Shown: piece after piece, positions 18,432 through 25,852 of the stretch
How the letters are laid out: each line of letters starts with the position of its first letter
Position numbering within the stretch: the stretch's first letter is position 1
Source: JAAEUB01 sp964550345
Lineage (GTDB): Bacteria; Pseudomonadota; Alphaproteobacteria; Rhodobacterales; Rhodobacteraceae
Direction: 5' to 3'
DNA: 64,000 nt
Assembly (NCBI GenBank): GCA_964550345.1
Contig: CAZJYZ010000004.1
Coordinates: 35,476 to 99,475, forward strand
Notes under the pieces: generated by a model
Told to the model about the DNA's origin: nothing
Database searches by the model: none
Seen by the model: only the letters and a program-made list of their open reading frames with translations
Translations under genes and position numbers: made by a program

Positions 18432-18959
18432 ATGATGCATACTAAACATCTTGTATTTGCGGTTGCGGCTCTTTTTCTGGCCTCTTGCATGCAAGTTTCC
18501 GACTTTCTTCCCTCGCCGAATGTCGATGGTCTGAACCCGGCACCGGGCGGTCTTCATGTCACGGGCAGCGACCTGAGAATTGATTTTGGCCGTGCTGAAG
18601 CCGGTGCGATTTCTGCCGTCAGCAAGATTTTGGGCGTTGAACCCACTTCACGGGTTGAAAACGCTGAATGCGGCGCCGGGCCTATCAACACTGTTTCGTT
18701 TGAAGAGGGGTTGGACCTCTTGTTCATGAATGGCAGCTTTGCCGGATGGAATTCGAACAGTGCCGATTTTGTAACCAGTAACGGCCTTGCTGCTGGCATG
18801 ACCCGCGCCACCCTTGAGGCCAATGGCGTTAACGAGTTTTTTGAAACCAGCCTAGGAATTGAATTCTCCAGCGGTGAGGTATTCGGCATTCTTGACGGAC
18901 CAGATGCGAATGCGAGCGCTGTGTTGTTATGGGCAGGCGTTAGCTGCTTTTTTCGATGA
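18432..18959 (+). CDS. Putative lipoprotein of unknown function
   Basis: The 175-residue protein starts directly after the regA stop with two possible ATGs. It has a lipoprotein-like leader (LFLASCMQ, Cys about 20), then a soluble beta-rich domain with conserved-looking GSDLRIDFGR and several Cys. No catalytic motif or known family is recognised. Its position suggests co-transcription with senC-regA, but its own role in redox control is not established. Confidence 0.6.
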   Translation: MMHTKHLVFAVAALFLASCMQVSDFLPSPNVDGLNPAPGGLHVTGSDLRIDFGRAEAGAISAVSKILGVEPTSRVENAECGAGPINTVSFEEGLDLLFMNGSFAGWNSNSADFVTSNGLAAGMTRATLEANGVNEFFETSLGIEFSSGEVFGILDGPDANASAVLLWAGVSCFFR

Positions 18960-18994
18960 AGTCGTTCAGCATGACAGAAACGTTTTAGCGTAAA

Positions 18995-19501
18995 TTATAG
19001 ATCCAGACGTTTTCGGATACGATCAATTCTGGTGCCATCCCCAAGTGGCACCTTAGGCAGGCGTTTGTAATCTGCAAACCCTAGGGCCGTGTAATAGGCA
19101 AGGCCAAGTGTGTTATCAGCGCGAATAGTCGCGTCGATTGTCGTGACATTTGCTTCTTTCGCAGACATCAAAGTTTCCCGGAACATTGCCCGCCCCACGC
19201 CTTTTCGGTGTGCTGCAGGCGAGACAAAGCTGGCTATGACTGCCCAGTCAGAGGGCAATACGTCATTTCCCGGCCAATTAGGGTCGCACCATTCCAGGGC
19301 CTGGAATCCAACAATTTCGCCAGCCAGCTCCGCCAGAAAACATGAGATCAAAAGTGGTGGGTTAAGATAATGCGCACGCATCCGTGCCGGGTCAAAGGTG
19401 CTTTGGTGCGCGGTTGAGCCGCCCTGAAGAATAATAGGGTTTAACAGGGTGCACATTTGCTCGGCGTCTTCTGCACGCGCCGGGCGTATGTTAAGCGTCA
19501 C
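18995..19501 (-). CDS. GNAT family N-acetyltransferase
   Basis: The 168-residue single GNAT domain starts TLNIRPARAEDAEQ. The acetyl-CoA loop is PAAHRKGVGRAMF (about 107-119), and the C-terminal NTLGLAYYTALGFADY is typical. It resembles the phosphinothricin/amino-acid acetyltransferase branch, but the substrate is unknown. GTG start; the four-base overlap (GTGA) with the upstream HD hydrolase indicates one transcript. Confidence 0.85.
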   Translation of the reverse strand: MTLNIRPARAEDAEQMCTLLNPIILQGGSTAHQSTFDPARMRAHYLNPPLLISCFLAELAGEIVGFQALEWCDPNWPGNDVLPSDWAVIASFVSPAAHRKGVGRAMFRETLMSAKEANVTTIDATIRADNTLGLAYYTALGFADYKRLPKVPLGDGTRIDRIRKRLDL

Positions 19502-20091
19502 TTTATTTGCTCCAGCAGGACATTGTGCCGTTCGATGAAACCCAGCCGAACCTGGACCGGGGGGCGCAAATGTACGTGCAGGCCTTCGATGGCTTTTGGA
19601 TCAGGCTTGCCAAAGAATTTGTCAGATTCTGCCTTGCTGAACCCGGCAATTTGGGTGGCTTCCAGCCAGGCCGAGATGCGGTCGGCCTTTTTGATTGCTT
19701 TCTTGGTTGCGACCGGTACCTGAGCAGGCAGGCCGAAGCGGATATTGATTGCGGCCTGCAGGCGGTCATCTAACACGCCATAACCGGGGCCTACGGCTGC
19801 CTTGACCGGGGAAATCATATCGCCAATGACATATTCCGGCGCATCGTGAAGCAATGCCGCCAGCCGCCATTTGGCTGGAGCTTTAGGGTTCAGACGCACA
19901 TATATTTCTTCGACCAGCAACGAGTGTTCGGCCACGGAATAGGGCCAGTCCCCCACGGTTTGCCCGTTCCAGCGGGCCACGAAAGCCAGACCGTGGGCGA
20001 TGTCCTCAATCTCGATATCCATCGGTGTCGGGTCCAGAAGGTCTAACCGTCGGCCCGAAAGCATCCTTTGCCATGCGCGGGGTTGTTTCAC
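19498..20091 (-). CDS. HD-domain hydrolase, YfbR-like 5'-nucleotidase family
   Basis: The 197-residue protein has the HD superfamily pattern. VAEHSLLVEEIYV supplies the first His, ALLHDAPEYV the His-Asp pair, and a distal Asp lies in KKADRISAWLEATQ. That order and size match YfbR-type deoxynucleotidases that dephosphorylate dNMPs, though many such proteins are uncharacterised. It is divergent from ahcY with a 162-base leader region between them, and is coupled to the downstream acetyltransferase. Confidence 0.85.
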   Translation of the reverse strand: MKQPRAWQRMLSGRRLDLLDPTPMDIEIEDIAHGLAFVARWNGQTVGDWPYSVAEHSLLVEEIYVRLNPKAPAKWRLAALLHDAPEYVIGDMISPVKAAVGPGYGVLDDRLQAAINIRFGLPAQVPVATKKAIKKADRISAWLEATQIAGFSKAESDKFFGKPDPKAIEGLHVHLRPPVQVRLGFIERHNVLLEQIK

Positions 20092-20132
20092 GCTGCCTCA
20101 CATCCTGTTTGTTCTGCGAGAAGGCAAGATAG

Positions 20133-20177
20133 GGCTGGATGCTAAATTGGTCAATTCAAACCAGCCACGCATCAGCC
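20133..20177 (+). promoter_or_regulatory. Possible switching hairpin in the ahcY leader
   Basis: GGCTGG (20133-20138) can pair with CCAGCC (20161-20166), or, extended to GGCTGGATGC (20133-20142), with GCATCAGCC (20169-20177) around one bulge. The two pairings exclude each other. It precedes ahcY by about 80 bases. It does not match the known SAH or SAM riboswitch cores. Structure is by inspection only. Confidence 0.25.
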
Positions 20178-20253
20178 AAATCAGGTTTCCTTACATTGCC
20201 TATTAACCACCCCGGTGTTAGGCAGGCGCAACGCGCACAGAAGGGATAAAACC

Positions 20254-21648
20254 GTGACCGCAGATTACATTATACGCGACATAGCGCTCGCTGAATTTGG
20301 CCGCAAAGAACTTGATATTGCCGAAACTGAAATGCCGGGCCTGATGGCTTTGCGCGCCGAATATGGCGACAGCAAACCCCTGAAGGGCGCGCGGATTGCT
20401 GGCTCATTGCATATGACTATTCAGACGGCGGTATTGATCGAAACGCTGGTGGCGCTGGGCGCTGATGTGCGCTGGGCAAGCTGCAACATCTTTTCTACGC
20501 AGGATCATGCGGCGGCGGCGATTGCCGCCAGCGGGGTGCCGGTATTTGCTGTTAAGGGACAGTCTCTGGAAGAGCACTGGGATTACCAGGATCGTATCTT
20601 CCTGTTCAAAGACGGCATGTGCAACATGATCCTCGATGATGGTGGGGATGCCACGCTTTATGTGCTTTTAGGTGCGCGGGCGGAAAATGGTGAACCCGAA
20701 TTACTGGAAGTTCCGCAATCCGAAGAGGAAGAGGCCGTCTTTGCGCAGATTAAAAAGCGCCTGAAAGAAAGCCCCGGCTGGTTCACCAAGCAACGCGATG
20801 CCATTCAGGGCGTGTCCGAAGAAACCACAACCGGCGTTCACCGCCTGTATCAACTGATGGAAGCGGGCCAGCTGCCCTTCCCGGCGATCAACGTCAATGA
20901 CTCGGTCACCAAATCGAAGTTCGATAACAAGTATGGCTGCAAAGAAAGTCTGGTTGACGGTATTCGCCGCGCAACGGACACGATGATGGCCGGTAAAGTT
21001 GCGGTTGTTTGCGGTTATGGCGATGTTGGCAAGGGTTCGGCTGCCAGCCTGTCCGGCGCAGGTGCACGCGTGAAAGTGACCGAGATTGACCCGATCTGCG
21101 CCCTACAAGCGGCGATGGACGGCTATGAGGTTGTGACGCTGGAAGACGCCGTGGCGGATGCTGACATCATTATCACCACAACCGGCAACAAAGATATCAT
21201 CCGTATCGAGCATATGCGCGAGATGAAGGATATGGCGATTGTCGGTAATATCGGCCATTTCGATAATGAAATTCAGGTGGCAAACCTGAAGAACCATAAA
21301 TGGACCAACATCAAGGAACAGGTTGATATGATCGAGATGCCTTCGGGCAACCGTATCATCCTGCTCTCCGAGGGCCGTTTGCTGAACCTAGGTAACGCCA
21401 CAGGGCACCCATCCTTCGTGATGTCCGCCAGCTTCACCAATCAGGTACTGGCGCAGATTGAGCTTTGGACGAAGGGGGATGAATACAAGAACGAGGTCTA
21501 TATTCTGCCCAAACATCTGGACGAAAAGGTCGCGCGGCTACATCTGGACCGGATCGGCGTGAAACTGACCGAGCTCAGCAAGGAACAAGCGGATTATATC
21601 GGCGTGACCCCCGAGGGACCGTTCAAACCCGAGCATTATCGGTATTGA
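20254..21648 (+). CDS. ahcY: S-adenosylhomocysteine hydrolase
   Basis: The preferred start is GTG at 20254 after AAGGGA, giving 464 residues; an upstream in-frame GTG at 20215 lacks an RBS. The enzyme splits SAH to adenosine and homocysteine, clearing the product inhibitor of methyltransferases. The NAD site VVCGYGDVGKGSAASL is near 250, with IDLYSTQ-like SCNIFSTQDHAAA near 75. The NAD-proximal NKYGCKESLVDGIRRATD, the catalytic Lys/Asp segment, is present, as is the Rhodobacterales-type C-terminus ending KPEHYRY. No metabolic partner gene is adjacent. Confidence 0.97.
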   Translation: MTADYIIRDIALAEFGRKELDIAETEMPGLMALRAEYGDSKPLKGARIAGSLHMTIQTAVLIETLVALGADVRWASCNIFSTQDHAAAAIAASGVPVFAVKGQSLEEHWDYQDRIFLFKDGMCNMILDDGGDATLYVLLGARAENGEPELLEVPQSEEEEAVFAQIKKRLKESPGWFTKQRDAIQGVSEETTTGVHRLYQLMEAGQLPFPAINVNDSVTKSKFDNKYGCKESLVDGIRRATDTMMAGKVAVVCGYGDVGKGSAASLSGAGARVKVTEIDPICALQAAMDGYEVVTLEDAVADADIIITTTGNKDIIRIEHMREMKDMAIVGNIGHFDNEIQVANLKNHKWTNIKEQVDMIEMPSGNRIILLSEGRLLNLGNATGHPSFVMSASFTNQVLAQIELWTKGDEYKNEVYILPKHLDEKVARLHLDRIGVKLTELSKEQADYIGVTPEGPFKPEHYRY

Positions 21649-21672
21649 TCGCCAAATCCCGGCAAGCGTCAG

Positions 21673-21692
21673 CGCCGTCCTTCCGGGCGGCG
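21673..21692 (+). terminator. Possible ahcY terminator
   Basis: Stem CGCCGTCC / GGGCGGCG with loop TTCC (one T-G pair), 24 bases after the ahcY stop, followed by TTGTGCTTTT. The T-run is imperfect, so it is a weak call. Confidence 0.45.
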
Positions 21693-21742
21693 TTGTGCTT
21701 TTAGGAAGGGCTGTTTGGAGCCCATAGTGGCCGAGAATTATC

Positions 21743-22546
21743 TCAAGATTTGATAATTGAGACGGCTTCGACTTCGCCAGAAGCACGCCTGACACGAAGC
21801 TCCATCGGGTCACCCCGCGCGTGTTCACCAACGATGCCTTGAAGAACAAAATGGGTCTCCAGGGCATTCCCGTCGGCTTCAAGGATTTCGTCGCCAGCAC
21901 ACAAGCCCGCTTGCTCTGCGGGACTGCCGGGCCGAGGCGGATGAACGTAGACAGAGGTATCATCGGCTATCGGGCCGGCCTCTGACCAAATATCACTTAG
22001 TGTCCTTCGTGGGGCCTGAGAACGCATGCAAATTCCGTGACTGCACGACGGACAAGTGCATTGGCAAGTCTCGCCGTCTTTGTCCAACTCCCACAAAACA
22101 GCGTTGTTCAGCACACGATAAATGCGGTGCATCATGCGGACATAACTTCCCAGATGGCGCTCCGCCATGTCGCCAGTATTATCCTCTCCGGCCAATATGC
22201 TATCGCGATATCTCAGCGCTATGGAACGTAGCATCGCGTATCCGACTATCGCTTGGTTAAGCGCTCCTGCAGCTTCGGTCAAAGCGGAGGTTACGGGAAA
22301 TTCTGGCGCCGGAAATGGCACTTCGCTGAACTCCTCGGCGGTCGGGGCGTCGGCGCCTATCGCAGAAAACCGAGTGCGCAGAGCGTCTTGCTGCATCACA
22401 GATTTTTCGTGGATATCGTTGAGCAACTCTGCCACTTCGTCATTACTTTGAGAGCCTTGCGCAAGACCCGACATCAAGTTTGCAAGGATACCTTCTCTTG
22501 AAATCATATCCGTCAGGTGTTGGTGCAATCTAGTTGGCTTGGGCAT
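21743..22546 (-). CDS. Helical bundle / Cys-rich / PDZ protein of unknown function
   Basis: The 267-residue protein starts with a predicted mostly helical region of about 150 residues (LHQHLTDMISREG, NQAIVGYAMLRSIALRYRD, RHLGSYVRMMHRIYRVL), then a Cys-rich stretch CQCTCPSCSHGIC. The C-terminal third is a PDZ domain (PGSPAEQAGLCAGDEILEADG, about 205-225). There is no signal peptide or membrane helix, so a cytosolic scaffold is likely, perhaps binding metal through the four closely spaced Cys. No known family is recognised. It sits convergent with ahcY and upstream of the trpB terminator. Confidence 0.6.
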   Translation of the reverse strand: MPKPTRLHQHLTDMISREGILANLMSGLAQGSQSNDEVAELLNDIHEKSVMQQDALRTRFSAIGADAPTAEEFSEVPFPAPEFPVTSALTEAAGALNQAIVGYAMLRSIALRYRDSILAGEDNTGDMAERHLGSYVRMMHRIYRVLNNAVLWELDKDGETCQCTCPSCSHGICMRSQAPRRTLSDIWSEAGPIADDTSVYVHPPRPGSPAEQAGLCAGDEILEADGNALETHFVLQGIVGEHARGDPMELRVRRASGEVEAVSIIKS

Positions 22547-22668
22547 AGTTGTTCTCCAGAAGTTGGCTCTGCAACGCTACATAACTCAAATGTAATTACC
22601 AGTTGCCGTACGTGAACGGTCGGACGGCAGCATTGCCCGCAAAGCCGACATATCTCCCGTGCGGGCAT

Positions 22669-22697
22669 AAAAAAGGGGGACCGAAAGGCCCCCTTTT
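22669..22697. terminator. Bidirectional terminator after trpB
   Basis: Stem AAAAGGGGG-A-CC / GGCCCCCTTTT with GAAA tetraloop and one bulged A. Reading the minus strand it follows the trpB stop by about 20 bases and ends in six T. Confidence 0.85.
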
Positions 22698-22719
22698 CTA
22701 TGTCATCAGGCCTGGGCGC

Positions 22720-23928
22720 TTATCCCTCGTCACCAAACCCAAAGGTCTCTGTCACATAATCCAGATCCTTGTCACCTCGACCCGACAGGTTCAGAAGGAT
22801 TGACTTGCCCGGGTTATTTTTGGCTTCGCGCATGGCAAATGCAACGGCGTGGGCGCTTTCCAGTGCCGGGATGATGCCTTCGTGACGTGACAGAGCATAA
22901 AAGGCAGCCAGTGCTTCCTTGTCGTCAGCAGCGGTATAGTTCACGCGCCCGGTCTCCGACAAATGGGCGTGTTCTGGCCCAACGCCGGGATAATCCAAAC
23001 CCGAAGCAATCGTATGCACCGGGGCAGGTTCTCCTGCGTCATCGGTTAGCACAAGAGTGCGAAAGCCATGAATGTCGCCCGGCGCGCCGAAGGTGATAGT
23101 GGCGGCGTGATCGCCAAGATTGGAAGACGTGCCCAGCGGTTCAACACCGTGCAGGGAGACACCTTCGTCATCAATGAAGCCTGAGAAAAGCCCCATGGCG
23201 TTGGAGCCACCGCCAACACAGGCCGCAACCATATCAGGCAGCCCACCGGTCATTTCCATGAATTGTTCGCGTGCTTCAATTCCAACGACGTGCTGGAAAT
23301 CACGTACCATCATCGGGAATGGGTGTGGACCAACCACGGAGCCAATGGCAAAAAATGCCGTATCAGCCTGGGGAACATAGGCCTGAAATGCGCTGTCCAC
23401 TGCTTCCTTCAGGGACCGGCCACCATGGCCAACGGGAACGACCGTTGCACCAAGCAGTTTCATCCGTGTTACGTTGGGCGCTTCTTTTTCGATGTCGATC
23501 TCACCCATATGGATTTCGCAATCCATGCCGAAATAGGCGGCGGCAGTGGCAAGGGCCACGCCGTGTTGGCCCGCCCCGGTTTCTGCCATCAACTTGGTTT
23601 TACCCATGTGTTTGGCCAGCAGCCCCTCGGCCATGCAATGGTTCAGCTTATGCGCGCCGGTGTGGTTGAGGTCTTCGCGTTTTGCGTAAATTTGTGCACC
23701 ACCCATCAAGCCTGACAGGTTTTTAAGGTGTGAGATTGGCGTTGGGCGGCCCTGAAAATGTTTGCGGATAAGCGCCAGCTCATTGAGGAAATCCTCGGAC
23801 TTTGAAAGCTGGGCATATGCTTCGCGTATCTCTTTGAAATGAGGTTCAAGCGGTGGCGGCAGCATCGCCCCACCATAATCACCAAAAAAACCGTCTGCAT
23901 TTGGTGTGGTATCTAAGTATGAAGTCAT
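22720..23928 (-). CDS. trpB: Tryptophan synthase beta chain
   Basis: The 402-residue protein is the PLP beta subunit that joins indole and serine. The Schiff-base Lys is in NHTGAHKLNHCM (Lys near 93), the phosphate loop is ACVGGGSNAMG, and the C-terminal EGIIPALESAHA and NLSGRGDKD are conserved. Length and motifs are those of the TrpB1 type that partners TrpA. No trpA or trpF is in the window on either side. A promoter region of about 180 bases is shared with the divergent DUF2853 gene. Confidence 0.97.
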   Translation of the reverse strand: MTSYLDTTPNADGFFGDYGGAMLPPPLEPHFKEIREAYAQLSKSEDFLNELALIRKHFQGRPTPISHLKNLSGLMGGAQIYAKREDLNHTGAHKLNHCMAEGLLAKHMGKTKLMAETGAGQHGVALATAAAYFGMDCEIHMGEIDIEKEAPNVTRMKLLGATVVPVGHGGRSLKEAVDSAFQAYVPQADTAFFAIGSVVGPHPFPMMVRDFQHVVGIEAREQFMEMTGGLPDMVAACVGGGSNAMGLFSGFIDDEGVSLHGVEPLGTSSNLGDHAATITFGAPGDIHGFRTLVLTDDAGEPAPVHTIASGLDYPGVGPEHAHLSETGRVNYTAADDKEALAAFYALSRHEGIIPALESAHAVAFAMREAKNNPGKSILLNLSGRGDKDLDYVTETFGFGDEG

Positions 23929-24105
23929 TTTTTATTTTCTCCCTGTGAATTCGCGTCAATCTGACCGTTAGAAGGTGCGAAACGCAAGACAAGATTTCGC
24001 ATCATGCGTGCTGCGCTGATCTTTCCCCTTTGTCGTGCAGTACTTTGGCATTAACGTGAATGGTGAGTGAGGCTTTTGCCTGAATTTAATAAGGGAGATA
24101 CCGAT

Positions 24106-24447
24106 ATGGGAAAACGCGACGAATTAATTGCAAAATATGCAGATGAATTGAAGAACAAGTGCGGGATGACAGCCGACATGGATCTGTTGACAAAAGTCAC
24201 TATTGGCTGCGGTCCGGCAATTTATAATGCGGACGCCTCGACCGTTGCAGCCGGTCAGGATCACGAACTGGAGACAGTTAAAGACAACTTCCTGATCAAG
24301 AAACTGGGTCTTGCCGACGGTCCTGAGCTGATGGACGCTATCAATGCGGTGATCGAGACCTATGGTCGTAGTGAACGCAACAAATACCGTGCCGTTGTCT
24401 ACTACATGCTGACCAAGCATTTCGGGAAGGAATCAGTTTACGGCTGA
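24106..24447 (+). CDS. DUF2853 family protein
   Basis: The 113-residue protein starts at MGKRDELIAKYADEL (RBS GGGAGA, eight bases upstream); an earlier in-frame start at 24067 adds residues unlike the family. It is all-helical and soluble, with GPAIYNADASTVA and the C-terminal RYRAVVYYML-type helix common to DUF2853. No function is known for the family. It is single-gene and is closed by a strong terminator. Confidence 0.8.
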   Translation: MGKRDELIAKYADELKNKCGMTADMDLLTKVTIGCGPAIYNADASTVAAGQDHELETVKDNFLIKKLGLADGPELMDAINAVIETYGRSERNKYRAVVYYMLTKHFGKESVYG

Positions 24448-24467
24448 TCAACTCCTGAACCAAACAG

Positions 24468-24497
24468 GGCACTGGCAATTTTGCCGGTGCCTTTTTT
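24468..24497 (+). terminator. Terminator of the DUF2853 gene
   Basis: Stem GGCACTGGCA / TGCCGGTGCC (one G-T pair), loop ATTT, then TTTTTT and ATT; 21 bases after the stop. Confidence 0.9.
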
Positions 24498-24506
24498 ATT
24501 GGTTAA

Positions 24507-24536
24507 TTGGGAATTAAGCCTAACATATTGTATTTA
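24507..24536 (+). promoter_or_regulatory. Possible promoter for the intergenic RNA
   Basis: TTGGGA (24507-24512) and TATTTA (24531-24536) are 18 bases apart and would start transcription near 24543, just before a run of hairpins. Low match to consensus, so tentative. Confidence 0.3.
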
Positions 24537-24542
24537 AAGGAA

Positions 24543-24698
24543 ATTGCACACTTACAATGATTGCGCATTCCCGAAAACAGGCCTAACGTCCTACGTAAGG
24601 CCAGGAAGGTCGGAACCTTATTCATAGTCACGTGTGGTGCTGAGGGAGCACGTGGGGTGGAAAGGAGGGTTCCGATGGGGTCGGGACCCTCCTTTTAT
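24543..24698 (+). ncRNA. Candidate structured small RNA with intrinsic terminator
   Basis: Between two terminators and outside any reading frame lie four successive hairpins. First, GGCCTAACGT / ACGTAAGGCC (24580-24602, one A-A mismatch, loop CCT). Second, AAGGT / ACCTT (24606-24619). Third, CAC-GTGCT / AGCAC-GTG (24629-24654). Last is a 12-bp stem starting GGAGGGT (24664) closed by ACCCTCC (24686-24692), with a T-rich tail. The last stem is an intrinsic terminator. The sequence lacks the SRP RNA tetraloop core, the tmRNA ends and a 6S-like single bulged hairpin, so its class is unknown. Strand is inferred from the terminator. Confidence 0.55.
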
Positions 24699-24707
24699 TA
24701 TTGAGGC

Positions 24708-25103
24708 TTAAAAAAGGGTTAGAACGAGGCCCATAATCGTGCACCCTATTGTAGCGTATCCGCCATCAATCACCGAAAGTGTCATTGGCCTGCCGCCAAA
24801 AGCATTATTGGTGGCTATCCAGGGTGTGGCGATAAATAAACCAAGGCCAAAGCCACCTATTATGCCTTTTGAAATTGTGGTGATCCCGGCAAGTTCAAAA
24901 ACATGGCGCATCATTCCGGCGACCAGAACCGCCGCTATAAGTGCGATAATGTAAGCCGTTGGTGAGGCAGAGTTTGCGGGCCGCCCGTCGTCGCCAACTT
25001 CGACTCCCGATGCAGCCATCCACGGTTTTGCCAATACCATGTACCAGACCGCCCCAAAGGCAAAGGAAGCTATGGCTGCCGCTAAAACGTTAACATATTC
25101 CAT
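24708..25103 (-). CDS. DUF1761 membrane protein
   Basis: The start MEYVNVLAA has an RBS (GGAG, seven bases) and gives 131 residues. The frame upstream to 25130 lacks one. It has four hydrophobic helices, the first carrying FGAVWYMVLAKPW, the family's characteristic segment. DUF1761 proteins are small four-helix inner-membrane proteins of unknown role. The stop lies 15 bases from the end of the structured RNA on the opposite strand. Confidence 0.82.
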   Translation of the reverse strand: MEYVNVLAAAIASFAFGAVWYMVLAKPWMAASGVEVGDDGRPANSASPTAYIIALIAAVLVAGMMRHVFELAGITTISKGIIGGFGLGLFIATPWIATNNAFGGRPMTLSVIDGGYATIGCTIMGLVLTLF

Positions 25104-25160
25104 GTTTTTTCTCCTGTTCGCATGAAGCACGTTCAGTTTGGAGAAAAAAACGGGCTGTGG

Positions 25161-25580
25161 CTAGGTTTTCCCTTCTGCCATCTCAAGTATGATTCGCCAT
25201 TCTTCTGGCGACACAGGTTGAACGGACAGGCGGGAATTATTGACCAGCACCATGTCGGCCAGCCGTTGGTCTTCTTTGCACATAGCCAGAGAGATCGGTT
25301 TTGACAGGCTGCTAACGGCCTTTACGTCGACGCATTCCCAGCGCGCATCATCTGTTGTGCTGTCGGGATGGGCTTCGGCGATAACCTCAACGATACCCAC
25401 GATCTCTTTTTCCTTTTGTGAATGGTAAAAGAACCCCAAGTCACCTTTTTTCATCTCGCGCATGAAGTTGCGGGCCTGATAATTGCGCACCCCGTCCCAT
25501 TCTTCGCCAATATCTCCTTTGGCCACTTGCTGGTCCCAGCTCCAGGTCGAAACTTCGGATTTGAACAGCCAGTAACGCAT
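25161..25580 (-). CDS. EVE domain protein
   Basis: From MRYWLFKSEV the protein has 139 residues and is a lone EVE domain. The opening YWLFKSEVSTWS, WDGVRNYQARNFMREMKKGD and FYHSQKEKEIVG are all typical. EVE domains have a PUA-like fold and are thought to bind modified bases. It starts one base into the YCII gene stop (TAATG), so it is translated with it; a role in nucleic acid modification sensing is only suggested by family. Confidence 0.9.
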   Translation of the reverse strand: MRYWLFKSEVSTWSWDQQVAKGDIGEEWDGVRNYQARNFMREMKKGDLGFFYHSQKEKEIVGIVEVIAEAHPDSTTDDARWECVDVKAVSSLSKPISLAMCKEDQRLADMVLVNNSRLSVQPVSPEEWRIILEMAEGKT

Positions 25581-25852
25581 TATCCCACCACCTTGTTCCA
25601 ATGTTCAATGCGCACATCCATAAACAAGCCAGCCTTTGCATAAGGGTCATTCCCGGCCCAGCTTTCAGCATTCGAAATATCCGGTACATCGAGAATGATC
25701 AGCGACCCGCACATAACGCCCGCACTATCCAGAAACGGTCCTGCCTGCGCCACAACACCGGTGGACTTAACGTAACTCAGATGCGCCTCGCGGTTGGCTT
25801 TGCGGGTTTCGATGGCACCGGGTTTATCGGTACAAATTACGGCAACGAGCAT
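25580..25852 (-). CDS. YCII-related domain protein
   Basis: The 90-residue single domain (MLVAVICTDKPGAIETRKANREAHLSYV...) carries the family's conserved R..HLxY and DPYxKAGLF(MDV)xI motifs. It is a small dimeric ferredoxin-like fold, possibly an enzyme with His and Asp as catalytic residues, of unknown substrate. It sits directly after gpsA (the gap is 0-1 base) and before the EVE gene, in the gpsA-YCII-EVE order often seen in Rhodobacterales. Confidence 0.88.
   Translation of the reverse strand: MLVAVICTDKPGAIETRKANREAHLSYVKSTGVVAQAGPFLDSAGVMCGSLIILDVPDISNAESWAGNDPYAKAGLFMDVRIEHWNKVVG

Noticed and set aside
20101..20253. SAH or SAM riboswitch before ahcY
   Set aside because: Conserved cores of SAH and SAM-II/SAM-SAH classes could not be found; only two alternative pairings were seen.
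24543..24698. Intergenic RNA as 4.5S/SRP RNA or 6S RNA
   Set aside because: No SRP-type GGAAGGAAGCAG loop region and no long 5'-3' closing stem typical of 6S RNA; only an unassigned structured RNA call remains.
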